From Pseudonocardia hierapolitana (GTDB lineage Bacteria > Actinomycetota > Actinomycetes > Mycobacteriales > Pseudonocardiaceae), in NCBI RefSeq assembly GCF_007994075.1, contig NZ_VIWU01000001.1, forward strand, positions 4,464,001 to 4,528,000: 64,000 nt of DNA, given 5' to 3'. The position numbers and the translations under genes were made by a program. Each line of letters begins with the position of its first letter. Positions within the stretch are counted from its first letter, which is position 1. Of the stretch, positions 45,590 to 55,374 are shown one piece after another. The notes under the pieces are model-generated. The model searched no databases and was not told the origin of the DNA. It worked only from the letters and a program-made list of their open reading frames with translations.

Positions 45590-45784
45590 ACCGGAACGGT
45601 AGATGAGGATCGCCTTTCCCGCCTGCCCGAGACGATGATGCTGCAGACAGTGGCGACGCGGGGTGACTGCCGTCACCGGACCAGGTCAGAGCGGGTGCGG
45701 GACGCGTCGCTAGGGTCGGCGAGGCAGCGGATCTCGCGGGCCCGGCGCCCGCGACGCACAGCGGAGTGGGCAGGGAGAACCCGA

Positions 45785-46954
45785 GTGGACCTCTACGAGT
45801 ACCAGGCGAAGGAGCTCTTCGCCGCGCACGGAGTGCCGGTCCTGCCGGGCCGCACGGTCGAGACGGCGGAGGAGGCAGGCGCCGCCGCCGCAGAGCTCGG
45901 CACAGCCGTCGTGGTGAAGGCCCAGGTGAAGACCGGTGGGCGGGGCAAGGCGGGCGGCGTGAAGCTGGCCGAGACGCCCGAGGAGGCGAAGGAGAAGGCC
46001 GCCGCGATCCTGGGCATGGACATCAAGGGCCACACCGTGCACCAGGTGCTGGTCACCGAGGCGAGCGACATCGCCGAGGAGTACTACTTCTCGTTCCTGC
46101 TGGACCGCTCGAACCGCACGTTCCTCGCGATGTGCTCCGCCGAGGGCGGCATGGAGATCGAGCAGCTCGCGGTGGAGCGCCCCGAGGCGCTGGCGCGGGT
46201 GCCGGTCGACGCGATCGCCGGTGTGGACCGCGCGAAGGCCGCCGACATCGTGGCCCAGGCGAAGATCCCGGCCGCGGTGGCCGACCAGGCCGTCGACGTC
46301 ATCGTGAAGCTGTGGGAGACGTTCGTCTCCGAGGACGCCACGCTGGTCGAGGTCAACCCGCTCGTGCGCGACCCGCAGGACAAGGTCGTCGCTCTGGACG
46401 GCAAGGTCACCCTGGACGGCAACGCGGACTTCCGGCACCCCGGCCACGCGGACCTGGTGGACCAGCGCACCGAGGACCCGCTCGAGGCCAAGGCGAAGGC
46501 CAAGGACCTCAACTACGTCAAGCTCGATGGCGAGGTCGGGATCATCGGCAACGGCGCGGGCCTGGTCATGTCCACGCTCGACGTGGTCGCGTACGCCGGG
46601 GAGAAGCACGGCGGGGTGAAGCCGGCGAACTTCCTGGACATCGGTGGTGGGGCCTCGGCCGAGGTGATGGCGGCCGGGCTGGACGTGATCCTGGGTGACC
46701 CGGACGTCAAGAGCGTGTTCGTCAACGTGTTCGGTGGGATCACCGCCTGCGACGCGGTGGCCACCGGCATCGTCGAGGCGCTGAAGATCCTGGGCGACGC
46801 GGCCACCAAGCCGCTGGTCGTGCGGCTGGACGGCAACAACGTCGTCGAGGGGCGGCGGATCCTCGACGAGGCGAACCACCCCCTGGTCACCCAGGTGGAC
46901 ACGATGGACAACGCGGCTGACAAGGCCGCCGAGCTGGCCGCGGCAGGAGCCTGA
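45785..46954 (+). CDS. sucC: Succinyl-CoA ligase, beta subunit
   Basis: Part of the TCA cycle enzyme that makes succinate and NTP from succinyl-CoA. The 389-residue ATP-grasp protein begins [37 protein letters not shown] is the nucleotide/Mg loop (near 46), LLDRSNRTF near 112, LVEVNPLV near 197 and GFSGGIT-equivalent [20 protein letters not shown] near 313. GTG 45785 follows GGGAGAAC. sucD starts 1 nt after its TGA. Confidence 0.97.
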   Translation: MDLYEYQAKELFAAHGVPVLPGRTVETAEEAGAAAAELGTAVVVKAQVKTGGRGKAGGVKLAETPEEAKEKAAAILGMDIKGHTVHQVLVTEASDIAEEYYFSFLLDRSNRTFLAMCSAEGGMEIEQLAVERPEALARVPVDAIAGVDRAKAADIVAQAKIPAAVADQAVDVIVKLWETFVSEDATLVEVNPLVRDPQDKVVALDGKVTLDGNADFRHPGHADLVDQRTEDPLEAKAKAKDLNYVKLDGEVGIIGNGAGLVMSTLDVVAYAGEKHGGVKPANFLDIGGGASAEVMAAGLDVILGDPDVKSVFVNVFGGITACDAVATGIVEALKILGDAATKPLVVRLDGNNVVEGRRILDEANHPLVTQVDTMDNAADKAAELAAAGA

Positions 46955-46955
46955 G

Positions 46956-47843
46956 ATGTCGATCTTCCTCAACGAGAACAGCAAGGTCATCGTCCAGGGC
47001 ATGACCGGTGGTGAGGGCACCAAGCACACCACCAAGATGCTGGCCGCCGGCACGAACATCGTCGGTGGTGTGAACGCGCGCAAGGCCGGCACCACGGTGA
47101 CCATCGGTGGCAAGGACCTCACGGTGTTCGGCACCGTCGAGGAGGCCATCAAGGAGACCGGTGCCGACGTCAGCGTGGTGTTCGTTCCGCCGCGCTTCGC
47201 CAAGGACGCGGTGATCGAGGCGATCGACGCCGAGATCCCCCTCGCCGTGGTGATCACCGAGGGCATCCCGGTGCACGACTCGGCCTACTTCTGGGCGCAC
47301 GCCTGCGCCAAGGGCAACAAGACGCGGATCATCGGCCCGAACTGCCCGGGGATCATCTCGCCCGGGAAGTCGAACGCGGGGATCATCCCGGCCGACATCG
47401 CCGGTGCGGGCCCGATCGGGCTGGTGTCCAAGTCCGGGACGTTGACCTACCAGATGATGTACGAGCTGCGGGAGTACGGCTTCTCCACGGCGATCGGCAT
47501 CGGTGGTGACCCGGTGATCGGCACCACGCACATCGACGCGCTGGAGGCGTTCGAGGCCGACCCGGAGACGCGGGCGATCGTGATGATCGGCGAGATCGGC
47601 GGCGACGCCGAGGAGCGCGCCGCGGACTACATCAAGGCCAACGTGAGCAAGCCGGTCGTCGGGTACGTCGCCGGGTTCACCGCGCCCGAGGGCAAGACCA
47701 TGGGGCACGCCGGTGCGATCGTGTCCGGCTCCGCGGGCACCGCACAGGCCAAGAAGGACGCGCTGGAGGCGGCCGGGGTGAAGGTCGGAAAGACCCCCAG
47801 CGAGACCGCCCAGCTGATGAAGGACATCCTCGCCGGGCAGTAG
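46956..47843 (+). CDS. sucD: Succinyl-CoA ligase, alpha subunit
   Basis: The 295-residue CoA-binding subunit. [20 protein letters not shown] is the CoA site, [20 protein letters not shown] lies near 127, [20 protein letters not shown] near 150 and the phospho-histidine in [20 protein letters not shown] near 246 (H within MGHAG). Pairs with sucC in one operon ended by an 18-bp hairpin. Confidence 0.98.
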   Translation: MSIFLNENSKVIVQGMTGGEGTKHTTKMLAAGTNIVGGVNARKAGTTVTIGGKDLTVFGTVEEAIKETGADVSVVFVPPRFAKDAVIEAIDAEIPLAVVITEGIPVHDSAYFWAHACAKGNKTRIIGPNCPGIISPGKSNAGIIPADIAGAGPIGLVSKSGTLTYQMMYELREYGFSTAIGIGGDPVIGTTHIDALEAFEADPETRAIVMIGEIGGDAEERAADYIKANVSKPVVGYVAGFTAPEGKTMGHAGAIVSGSAGTAQAKKDALEAAGVKVGKTPSETAQLMKDILAGQ

Positions 47844-47859
47844 GCGCCGGAGCCGAGTT

Positions 47860-47910
47860 GCAGCAAGGCCACCTTCCCGCAGCCACGTTGCAGGAAGGTG
47901 GCCTTGCTGC
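47860..47910 (+). terminator. Terminator after sucD
   Basis: GCAGCAAGGCCACCTTCC (47860-47877) and GGAAGGTGGCCTTGCTGC (47893-47910) form a perfect 18-bp stem with a 15-nt loop, 17 nt after sucD. The right arm shares GGTGGCCTTGCTGCA with the hairpin at 20508-20551. Confidence 0.9.
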
Positions 47911-47942
47911 ATCCGGGGGTTCCGCTACTAATGCGACGGCTG

Positions 47943-48050
47943 TTGCAATTGGGCTTCGTCTCGGGTACCGTGTCCCCGTGCGCAGCTGACACCTCCTTGC
48001 CCGCGTCCGAGGCTCCGCCCGACCGGGTTCCGGTTCGTCCGCGAGGTGTC
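47943..48050 (+). promoter_or_regulatory. Promoter, MRS* uORF and anti-Shine-Dalgarno stem of the ABC-F gene
   Basis: TTGCAA (47943-47948), a 17-nt spacer and TACCGT (47966-47971) form a promoter whose start would fall on or next to G47978. That base begins the ORF GTG CGC AGC TGA (47978-47989), a leaderless three-codon peptide MRS. Its TGA overlaps GACACCTC (47988-47995), the exact complement of GAGGTGTC (48043-48050), which contains the Shine-Dalgarno GAGG of the ABC-F gene. A ribosome finishing or stalling on the uORF would free the downstream site. Elements are seen; the mechanism is inferred. Confidence 0.7.
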
Positions 48051-48055
48051 CGCCC

Positions 48056-49594
48056 ATGTCAACCCCTGCCGTCGTCTGCTCCGGCCTGTCCTTCTCCTGG
48101 CCGGACGGGACCCCGGTGCTGCGCGACCTCGACGTCGCGTTCGGCGCCGGCCGCACCGGGATCGTCGGGCTCAACGGGTCCGGCAAGTCCACCCTGCTCC
48201 GCCTGGTCGCGGGCAGGCTCGCACCCACCGCGGGGTCGATCAGCACGGCAGGCGACGTCGGCCACCTGCCCCAGGACGTCGCCCTCGACACAGGGCGCAC
48301 CGTCGCCGAGCTGCTCGGGATCGCCGGGCAGCGGGCGGCGCTGCACGCCGTCGAGGCGGGGGACGCCACGGCGATCGCGGCCGTCGGGGACGGGTGGGAC
48401 GTCGAGGAACGCGCGGTCGCGGAGCTCGCCCGCCTCGGCCTGCCGACCGATCTCGACCGCCGCGTCGGCACGCTCTCCGGCGGCGAGGTGGTGCTCACCG
48501 GGTTGGCCGGCCTGCTCGTGCGCCGACCGGCCGTGGCGTTGCTCGACGAGCCGACCAACAACCTCGACCGCCGGGCCCGCGAGTTGCTCTACGCGGCCGT
48601 CTCGGCCTGGCCGGGAGTGCTGCTCGTGGTGAGCCACGACCGGGAGCTGCTCGAGCTCGTCGACGCGATCGCCGAGCTGCGTGGCGGCTCCGTGCGGATG
48701 TTCGGCGGAACGCTCTCGGAGTACGAGGCGCAGCTCGCCGCCGAGCAGGAGGCGGCGCGGCGGATCGTGCGGGTGGCCGAGGCGGACCTGCGGCGGGAGC
48801 GGCGCCAGCTGGTGGAGGCGCGGATCAAGCTCGCCCGCCGCGTCCGCTACGCCAACACCGACCACGCGAACAAGCGCAAGCCGAAGATCGTGATGAACCA
48901 GCGGAGGACCGAGGCCCAGGTCTCCGCGGGCAAGCACCGGATCATGCACGAGCAGCGGCTCGCAGGCGCCCGCCGCGAGCTGCGCACCGCCGAGTCGGCC
49001 GTCCGCGACGACGACCGGATCCGCGTCGACCTGCCGCGCACGGCCGTCCCGGCGGGACGCACCGTGCTCGAGGTCGGCGGACTGGTCGTGCGCGGCCCGG
49101 AACGGATCGGGCTGCTCGGCGCCAACGGCAGCGGCAAGACCACGCTGCTGCGCAGCCTCGTTCCGGCTGTCCCGCACGCGTACCTGCCGCAGCGGCTGGA
49201 CGTGCTCGACGACGCGGGGTCGGTGCTCGACAACGTCCGCACCGCCGCGCCGTCCCTCGCGCCGCAGGACGTGCGGGCCGGGCTCGCGAGGTTCCGCGTT
49301 CACGGGGACGCCGTCGACCAGCGGGCCGGCACGCTGTCGGGTGGGGAGCGGTTCCGGGTGGTGCTGGCCATGCTGTTGCTCGCCGAACCACCGCCGCAGC
49401 TCCTGCTGCTCGACGAGCCGACGAACAACCTCGACCTCGACAGTGTCGAACGCCTCACCGAGGCGCTGGCCGCGTTCCGTGGAACGATCATCGTGGCGAG
49501 CCACGACGTCCCGTTCCTGCGGAGGGTGGGTTGCAGCCGGTGGTGGAGCGTCGACGACGGGTTGCAGGAGCTCGTCCATCCGGGGCGGCGCTGA
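48056..49594 (+). CDS. ABC-F family ATPase, probable antibiotic resistance type
   Basis: A 512-residue soluble twin-ABC protein without membrane segments. ABC1 has GLNGSGKST (about 40-48), LSGGEVVLT near 142 and [11 protein letters not shown] near 162; a charged linker ([20 protein letters not shown], then [15 protein letters not shown]) follows; ABC2 has GANGSGKTT near 357, [17 protein letters not shown] near 424 and [17 protein letters not shown] near 446. Both sites keep the catalytic Glu. The short second domain start, long linker and attenuator leader resemble actinobacterial ARE proteins that dislodge ribosome-bound drugs. Drug class cannot be read from sequence. Confidence 0.88.
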   Translation: MSTPAVVCSGLSFSWPDGTPVLRDLDVAFGAGRTGIVGLNGSGKSTLLRLVAGRLAPTAGSISTAGDVGHLPQDVALDTGRTVAELLGIAGQRAALHAVEAGDATAIAAVGDGWDVEERAVAELARLGLPTDLDRRVGTLSGGEVVLTGLAGLLVRRPAVALLDEPTNNLDRRARELLYAAVSAWPGVLLVVSHDRELLELVDAIAELRGGSVRMFGGTLSEYEAQLAAEQEAARRIVRVAEADLRRERRQLVEARIKLARRVRYANTDHANKRKPKIVMNQRRTEAQVSAGKHRIMHEQRLAGARRELRTAESAVRDDDRIRVDLPRTAVPAGRTVLEVGGLVVRGPERIGLLGANGSGKTTLLRSLVPAVPHAYLPQRLDVLDDAGSVLDNVRTAAPSLAPQDVRAGLARFRVHGDAVDQRAGTLSGGERFRVVLAMLLLAEPPPQLLLLDEPTNNLDLDSVERLTEALAAFRGTIIVASHDVPFLRRVGCSRWWSVDDGLQELVHPGRR

Positions 49595-49686
49595 TCGCCC
49601 GCCGGAGCCGGTACCCGATGGATGGACTACGTTCGGTTGCACCGCCTGCGCTGGACCGCGGGAGTCCGCACGGAGGGAGATTCCTT

Positions 49687-49767
49687 GTGAGCGAGCGTGC
49701 GAGCGAATCATGGGCGCACCGCCTTGGGCGAATGCCCGCGACGAGCGTCAGCGAGGAGTCGGAATGA
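49687..49767 (+). CDS. Putative 26-residue uORF coupled to the DUF5336 gene
   Basis: GTG at 49687 is preceded by a strong GGAGGGA (49672-49678, 8-nt spacing). The ORF runs 26 codons ([16 protein letters not shown] and on) and ends in TGA overlapping the ATG of the next gene (ATGA). The DUF5336 ATG itself has AGGAG ten nt upstream. The layout suggests translational coupling, but the sequence includes GAGCGAGC-type low complexity, so it may be incidental. Confidence 0.4.
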   Translation: MSERASESWAHRLGRMPATSVSEESE

Positions 49768-50732
49768 GCCAGCAGCCGGGAGCCCAGGGGCCCGGGCAGC
49801 CCACGCCGTCCGCATCGCCGTCCCCGTCGGCTCCGCAGGCTTCCGGATCCCCGGCAGCCCCTGCCTCGAGCTCCGAGCCGGCGACCACCACGCCGGAGGC
49901 GCCTCAGCTCGCTCCCGGCCCGGCGCGGCTGCTGGTGCTCGCCACCGCAGGACTCGGCGTCGTGATCTACGTGCTCAGCTTCGTCGAGACGGGGCTCGCG
50001 GGCAGCCTCATCGGGTTCCTGCTGCTCGGTGGCGGGTTGCTCGCCTGCACGGCCCTGCTGCCGAAGGTGGGGCGGGTGCTCGTGCCCGCCGCGGTGAGCG
50101 TGGTCACCGGCACGCTGTTCCTGCTGCAGGCGGTCACCCAGGGCGGGGCGTCCACCACCGCGATCATCGCGCTCGTGCTGGCGTTCCTCCAGGCGGTGGC
50201 CGTGATCGGGGCCGTGCTGCTCGACGCGGGCCTGGTCAAGGCGCCCGCGCCGCGGCCCCGCGCCCCGCAGGGATACGCCCAGCCGGGTGCGTACGGCCAG
50301 TACCCGCCGGGGTACGGCCAGCCGGGCGGGTACGGGCAGTACCCGCCGGGGCAACCGGGCTACGGGGCGCCCGGCTACGGCCAGCCCGGGCAGTACGGCC
50401 AGCAGCCCGGCTACGGACAGCAGCCCGGCTACGGGCAACAGGGTTTCGGCGCCCCCGGCGGTTTCGGTCAGCAGCAGCCGCAGGCCGGTGCACGTCCCGC
50501 AGGAGCGCCGAGCTGGTACGGCGGCCCCACCGAGGGCGACACGCCGAGCGCCCCCGGCACTCCCGTGGGATCGGGCACCCCGGGCGAACCCACCACCGCC
50601 ATCCCGCAGGCGAACCAGCCGGCGCGCCCCGACGACGGTGACGCCGAGAAGACCAGCGTCGACCAGACCCGGATCATCAAGCAGCCGGGTGACCAGGGCG
50701 GCCCGTCGAACAACCCGCCCGGGGCCTTCTAG
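49764..50732 (+). CDS. DUF5336 membrane protein (Rv0954-like)
   Basis: A 322-residue protein corresponding to Rv0954, the 34-kDa-antigen-like family. A Pro/Ser/Ala-rich cytoplasmic start precedes four hydrophobic segments at about 55-165 ([78 protein letters not shown]). The C-terminus is a Gly/Tyr/Gln/Pro repeat ([19 protein letters not shown] and similar) with likely disorder, ending [13 protein letters not shown]. In mycobacteria the neighbour PerM links this locus to cell division; this protein's own role is not settled. Confidence 0.88.
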   Translation: MSQQPGAQGPGQPTPSASPSPSAPQASGSPAAPASSSEPATTTPEAPQLAPGPARLLVLATAGLGVVIYVLSFVETGLAGSLIGFLLLGGGLLACTALLPKVGRVLVPAAVSVVTGTLFLLQAVTQGGASTTAIIALVLAFLQAVAVIGAVLLDAGLVKAPAPRPRAPQGYAQPGAYGQYPPGYGQPGGYGQYPPGQPGYGAPGYGQPGQYGQQPGYGQQPGYGQQGFGAPGGFGQQQPQAGARPAGAPSWYGGPTEGDTPSAPGTPVGSGTPGEPTTAIPQANQPARPDDGDAEKTSVDQTRIIKQPGDQGGPSNNPPGAF

Positions 50733-50805
50733 TCCACGACCGTGGATCCGGTGTCCCCCGGCGAGCCTGCTCCACCCGGGCGGGTAGCGCTGCGACCCTG
50801 GGTGG

Positions 50806-52815
50806 GTGACGCGCACCCTCGCCGGCACGGACCACGATCCGACGCCCGATCCTGAGCCCGGGCCCGCCGCGAGCGGGCTCGAGGGTGGAGTCGAGGGCCT
50901 CGACCGGCTGCGGCTCCTGCTGGCCGGGGCGATGGGCACCGTGCTGCTCAGCTATGCCCTGCTCGTGCCTGCCGCCGCCGTGGTGATCTTCACGGCGGGC
51001 GGCGCCCTCTCGATCGACGGCGCGTTCGCCCCCGCGATCCCGCTCTGGCTCGCGGCGCACCAGATCCCACTCGTGCTGGAGGGTCAACCGCTCAGCGTGC
51101 TGCCCCTCCTCCCGACCGCCGGTGTCGCCGCGGTGATCGCGCTGGGTGCGGGTTGGACGGCGGGCAGGCTCGGTGGCAGGCCGCGGCACGACGCGGGCGC
51201 CGTGCTCGTGGCGGTCGCGGGCGCCCACGCCGCGGTTGCGGTTCTGGGCAGCGCATTGCTGCCGCGGGCCACGGAGGTCGCCGTTGCGCCGTGGTCCGCG
51301 ATGGTCGGGGGTGGGCTCGTCTCCGGCTTGGCGGCCGCCGTGGGCGTGCTGCGGGCGTGCGGGCTGGCCGCGGACGTGGCGGCTCGGGTGCCCGGGTGGA
51401 TGCCCGCGGCCATGCGCGGCACGGCGGTCGCGCTCACCGGGCTCGCGTTCACCGGGGCCACCGTCCTGCTGGCCGGTCTGGCCCTGCAGGCAGGCACGGT
51501 CGCCTCGGCCTACGCGCGGCTGGCCCCCGGATTCGGTGCCGCGGTCGGCGTGACGTTCCTGGCGATCGCCTACCTGCCCAACGCCGTGATCGGCGGGCTC
51601 AGCTGGGCGCTCGGCCCGGGGATCACGGTAGGCGCCGCCACGGCGTCCCCGTTCGTCGCGAGCACCACGGCGCCGTCGAGCTTCCCGCTGCTCGCCGCGT
51701 TGCCGAGCGGCGTGCCGCCTGCGTGGGCGCTCACGGTGTTCCTGCTGCCGCTCGGCGTCGGCCTGCTGGCAGGCCTCACGTGCCGCCGCGCGGCGCCCCC
51801 CGGGCACCGGTTCTCGGCGGCGCTCGCCACCACCGGTTCCACCGCCGTCCTCGTCGGGCTGCTCGCGTTCCTGACGGGTGGCCGCCTGGCCACCGGCCCG
51901 TTCGACCCGGTGCGGCTGCCCGTCGAGCTGTTGGTGCCGGCGGTGCTGCTGTGGGTCGGGGTGCCCATCATGCTTCTCGCGGTGCTCCGGCCGGACGCCG
52001 CGCCGAGCGCCGCTGTACCGGCCGGCGTCGATGCCCCGGGCGCCGCTGAGCCGGGCGCCGCTGAGCCGGGCGCCGCTGAGCCGGGCGCCGCTGAGCCGGG
52101 CGCCGCTGAGCCGGGCGCCGCTGAGCCGGGCGCCGCTGAGCCGGGCGCCGCTCCTCCCGAGGACACGACCGAGGACGAGCGGTCCGAGGCAGGCGAGACG
52201 GTGGCCGAATCCCCTGGTGGGGACGACGCCGATCAGGCGGCCGGCACCCCGGAGGGCGACGGCGACCGAGCCGATGCCGACGGCGAACAGGCCGCCGATC
52301 GGGGCGAGGACGACGGCGAGGGCGACGGCGAGGGCGACGGCGAGGGCGACGGCGAGGGCGACGCAGACTCCGCGGCGACGGACGACTCCGGGGCCGAGGA
52401 CGACTCCGGGGCCGAGGACCCCGACCCGCCGCCCCGTTCGCCGGACTCACCGCGCTCGGACGCCGAACCCGCCGGGAAGGCGCAGGCGGAGCAGGGCGTG
52501 AAGGCCGGTGAGGGGTCGGGGGAGGAGCCGTCCGGGCGCGCCGTCCGGCCCCGCGATGCCGGTGCCCGACGTCGCCGGCGCGGAGACGGCCCCGAACGGG
52601 CCGCCCCGCGGCGCATCCCGGCGGCCCGCCGTTCCCCGGAGCCTGACGCGCAGCCGTCCCGTCGCCGCTGGTGGAGGCGGGCGGAGCCGCATGTGGAGGC
52701 GACTGCCTCCGTCCCGGATCAGCGCGGCCCGCAGACCGTGGCCGACCTCGTCGCCCAGCGGGCCGATGAGGCCGCGGAGCGGGAGGACGGCGAGCGCCGC
52801 GACGGCTCCTCGTGA
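50806..52815 (+). CDS. perM: DUF6350 membrane protein (Rv0955/PerM-like)
   Basis: A 669-residue protein. Residues 30-400 hold about ten hydrophobic helices ([60 protein letters not shown]), matching the DUF6350 family whose M. tuberculosis member PerM supports cell division and persistence. The C-terminal 260 residues are a highly charged cytoplasmic tail with PGAAE repeats (seven 15-bp units at 52036-52140), a GEGD run (52309-52362) and an Arg-rich segment, longer than in mycobacteria. GTG 50806. Flanked by DUF5336 and purN as in M. tuberculosis (Rv0954-Rv0956). Confidence 0.88.
   Translation: MTRTLAGTDHDPTPDPEPGPAASGLEGGVEGLDRLRLLLAGAMGTVLLSYALLVPAAAVVIFTAGGALSIDGAFAPAIPLWLAAHQIPLVLEGQPLSVLPLLPTAGVAAVIALGAGWTAGRLGGRPRHDAGAVLVAVAGAHAAVAVLGSALLPRATEVAVAPWSAMVGGGLVSGLAAAVGVLRACGLAADVAARVPGWMPAAMRGTAVALTGLAFTGATVLLAGLALQAGTVASAYARLAPGFGAAVGVTFLAIAYLPNAVIGGLSWALGPGITVGAATASPFVASTTAPSSFPLLAALPSGVPPAWALTVFLLPLGVGLLAGLTCRRAAPPGHRFSAALATTGSTAVLVGLLAFLTGGRLATGPFDPVRLPVELLVPAVLLWVGVPIMLLAVLRPDAAPSAAVPAGVDAPGAAEPGAAEPGAAEPGAAEPGAAEPGAAEPGAAEPGAAPPEDTTEDERSEAGETVAESPGGDDADQAAGTPEGDGDRADADGEQAADRGEDDGEGDGEGDGEGDGEGDADSAATDDSGAEDDSGAEDPDPPPRSPDSPRSDAEPAGKAQAEQGVKAGEGSGEEPSGRAVRPRDAGARRRRRGDGPERAAPRRIPAARRSPEPDAQPSRRRWWRRAEPHVEATASVPDQRGPQTVADLVAQRADEAAEREDGERRDGSS
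52036..52152 (+). repeat. 15-bp tandem repeat inside perM
   Basis: Seven identical copies of CCGGGCGCCGCTGAG (52036-52140) and a partial eighth (to 52152) encode PGAAE repeats. The unit is a whole number of codons, so copy number can change without breaking the frame. Perfect identity suggests recent slippage. Confidence 0.95.
52309..52362 (+). repeat. 12-bp tandem repeat inside perM
   Basis: About four copies of GGCGACGGCGAG (first copy with one substitution, last partial) encode a Gly-Asp/Glu run in the cytoplasmic tail. Also in-frame. Confidence 0.85.
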
Positions 52816-52909
52816 CGCGTCTGGAGGATCCGAAGGCGGTGTGACCTGCACCTCCGCTTACCCTTGACACCGTCAGAGGCGATTTCCCGACCCCTCGAGG
52901 AGCTCCCGC

Positions 52910-53557
52910 GTGCCCGCGTCCCCGAGCCGTTCGTACCGGGTCGAGATCCCCGTCCCGGCCAGGGTCGTGGTCCTCGTCTCCGGGTCGGGCACCCTCCTGC
53001 AGGCGCTCCTCGACGCGGCCGCCGAGCCCGGTTACCCGGCGCAGGTGGTGGCCGTCGGGGCCGATCGCGACGGGATCGAGGGCCTCGCGCGGGCCCGGCG
53101 CGCCGGCGTCGCGACGTTCACGGTGCGGGTCGCCGACCACGCCGCCCGCGCCGACTGGGACGCCGCCATCGCCAAGGCCGTCGCCGAGCACCGCCCGGAC
53201 CTCGTGGTGAGCGCCGGCTTCATGAAGATCCTCGGTCCGGACTTCCTCGCGAACGTCGGCAGCCCGATGATCAACACGCACCCCGCGCTGCTGCCGGCCT
53301 TCCCCGGCGTCCGCGGGGTGGCCGACGCGCTGGCCTACGGGGTGAAGGTCACCGGCGCCACCGTGCACATCGTCGACGACGGCGTGGACACCGGGCCGGT
53401 GCTCGCCCAGAGCGCGGTACCCGTCGAGCCCGGTGACACCGTCGACACGCTGCACGAACGCATCAAGATCGAGGAGCGGCGGCTGCTGGTCGGCGCCGTC
53501 GCCGCGCTGGCCCGGGAAGGGGCCACCGTGACCGGACGAGAGGTGACCATTCCGTGA
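52910..53557 (+). CDS. purN: Phosphoribosylglycinamide formyltransferase
   Basis: PurN transfers the formyl group from 10-formyl-THF to GAR in purine synthesis. The 215-residue protein shows [20 protein letters not shown] (P-loop-like phosphate site), [20 protein letters not shown] followed by [17 protein letters not shown] with the catalytic Asn and His, and [13 protein letters not shown] with the Asp. GTG 52910 follows GAGGAG (52897-52902). It overlaps purH by 4 nt. Confidence 0.97.
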   Translation: MPASPSRSYRVEIPVPARVVVLVSGSGTLLQALLDAAAEPGYPAQVVAVGADRDGIEGLARARRAGVATFTVRVADHAARADWDAAIAKAVAEHRPDLVVSAGFMKILGPDFLANVGSPMINTHPALLPAFPGVRGVADALAYGVKVTGATVHIVDDGVDTGPVLAQSAVPVEPGDTVDTLHERIKIEERRLLVGAVAALAREGATVTGREVTIP

Positions 53558-55110
53558 GCGAGCGGCGTCCCGTGAACCGGGCCCTGATCAGCGTCTACGA
53601 CAAGACCGGGCTCGCGGAGCTGGCCGCGGGCCTGCACGCGCTCGGTGTCGAGATCGTCTCCACCGGCTCCACGGCGCAGCGGATCGCCGACGCCGGGGTC
53701 CCGGTCACGCCGGTCGAGCAGCTCACCGGGTTCCCGGAGTGCCTGGACGGCCGGGTGAAGACGCTCCACCCGCGCGTGCACGCGGGCCTGCTCGCCGACA
53801 CGCACAACCCGGCGCACGTCGCCCAGCTCGAGGAGCTGGGGATCGCACCGTTCGACCTGCTCGTGTCGAACCTGTACCCGTTCACCGAGACCGTCGCCTC
53901 GGGTGCCACGTCCGCGGAGTGCGTCGAGCAGATCGACATCGGCGGGCCTGCGATGGTCCGCGCGTCGGCGAAGAACCACGACAGCGTCGCCGTCGTCGTC
54001 GAGCCGGCGCGCTACGACTGGGTGCTCGAGCAGGTGAAGAACGGCGGGTTCGCCTTGGACGACCGGCGGTCGCTCGCCGCGGCGGCGTTCCGGCACACCG
54101 CGACGTACGACGTGGCCGTGGCGTCCTGGATGGGCAGCGTGCTCGCCCCCGAAGCGGGCTCGGGCGTGTTCCCGGCCTGGGTCGGTGCCACCTGGGACCG
54201 CGCCGCGACGCTGCGCTACGGCGAGAACCCGCACCAGCAGGCCGCGCTGTACGTCTCCGGGCGGCCCGGTCTCGCGGCGGCCGAGCAGCTGCACGGCAAG
54301 GAGATGTCCTACAACAACTACGTCGACGCCGACGCCGCATGGCGCGCCGCGCACGACCACGACGGGCCGTGCGTCGCGATCATCAAGCACGCCAACCCGT
54401 GCGGTATCGCGGTCGGCGCCGACGTCGCCGAGGCGCACCGGCTGGCGCACGCCACCGACCCCGTCAGCGCGTTCGGGGGCGTGATCGCGACGAACACCGA
54501 GGTCAGCGTCGCGATGGCCGAGCAGGTGGCGGAGGTGTTCACCGAGGTCGTGGTGGCGTCCGGCTACGCGGATGGCGCGCTCGAGGTGCTCACGCAGAAG
54601 AAGAACATCCGCGTGCTGCGGCTGCCGGACGTGGTCGAGCGGCGGGGTGCCGAGCTGCGGCCGATATCGGGTGGGCTGCTGCTGCAGCAGCGCGACGCCC
54701 TGGACGCCGCAGGCGACGACCCGGCGACGTGGACGCTCGCCACCGGCGAGCCGGTGCCGGACGATGTGCTCGCCGACCTCGCGTTCGCGTGGAGGGCGTG
54801 CCGGTCGGTGAAGTCGAACGCGATCCTGCTCGCGTCCGGCGGTGCCGCGGTCGGGATCGGGATGGGGCAGGTCAACCGGGTCGACTCGTGCCGGCTCGCG
54901 GTGCAGCGCGCCGGCGACCGCGCCCGCGGCTCGGTCGCGGCCTCCGACGCCTACTTCCCGTTCGCGGACGGGCTCGAGGTGCTGCTCGAGGCGGGGGTGC
55001 GGGCCGTCGTGCAGCCCGGTGGCTCCGTGCGCGACCAGCTGTCGATCGACGCGGCCGCGGCGGCGGGCGTGTCCATGTACTTCACGGGCACCCGGCACTT
55101 CGCGCACTGA
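53554..55110 (+). CDS. purH: Bifunctional AICAR transformylase/IMP cyclohydrolase
   Basis: The last two steps to IMP. The 518-residue fusion has the cyclohydrolase/MGS-like domain ([56 protein letters not shown]) and the AICAR transformylase domain with [17 protein letters not shown] near 223, [15 protein letters not shown] near 249, the catalytic Lys-His in [11 protein letters not shown] near 274 and [20 protein letters not shown] near 418. GTG start overlaps the purN stop. It ends 263 nt before the Erm gene. Confidence 0.98.
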   Translation: MSERRPVNRALISVYDKTGLAELAAGLHALGVEIVSTGSTAQRIADAGVPVTPVEQLTGFPECLDGRVKTLHPRVHAGLLADTHNPAHVAQLEELGIAPFDLLVSNLYPFTETVASGATSAECVEQIDIGGPAMVRASAKNHDSVAVVVEPARYDWVLEQVKNGGFALDDRRSLAAAAFRHTATYDVAVASWMGSVLAPEAGSGVFPAWVGATWDRAATLRYGENPHQQAALYVSGRPGLAAAEQLHGKEMSYNNYVDADAAWRAAHDHDGPCVAIIKHANPCGIAVGADVAEAHRLAHATDPVSAFGGVIATNTEVSVAMAEQVAEVFTEVVVASGYADGALEVLTQKKNIRVLRLPDVVERRGAELRPISGGLLLQQRDALDAAGDDPATWTLATGEPVPDDVLADLAFAWRACRSVKSNAILLASGGAAVGIGMGQVNRVDSCRLAVQRAGDRARGSVAASDAYFPFADGLEVLLEAGVRAVVQPGGSVRDQLSIDAAAAAGVSMYFTGTRHFAH

Positions 55111-55242
55111 ACTCGGTCGCGGGCGGTGCCGTGATCACCAGGTGAGCAACGGACAGGTCGCTCGGGCCGGCGAGATCCGGCGCACCGGCGGTACCGGCGT
55201 CGGGCCGGAAAACCGGTCGCGGCCATCGGTAGCGTGATCGTC

Positions 55243-55293
55243 ATGGGTGCATCCATACGGCCGTGGCGCGACGCTCGGGCGCCACGCAGCTGA
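55243..55293 (+). CDS. Putative leader peptide upstream of the Erm gene
   Basis: A 16-codon ORF (ATG 55243), MGASIRPWRDARAPRS, ends 81 nt before the Erm ATG. Inducible erm genes usually carry such leaders, where macrolide-stalled ribosomes alter the mRNA fold. The sequence contains repeated Arg codons, but not the familiar IFVI or RLR stalling motifs. A second overlapping ORF from GTG 55263 (MARRSGATQLISFFGFFP) runs into the gene in another frame. No clear ribosome binding site for either, so this is tentative. Confidence 0.4.
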   Translation: MGASIRPWRDARAPRS

Positions 55294-55374
55294 TCTCCTT
55301 CTTCGGGTTCTTCCCGCGCTGCGCGCGCCCGATCCGGACCACCGTCCCGATCGATGCGAAGCGCAGGTTCTCTC

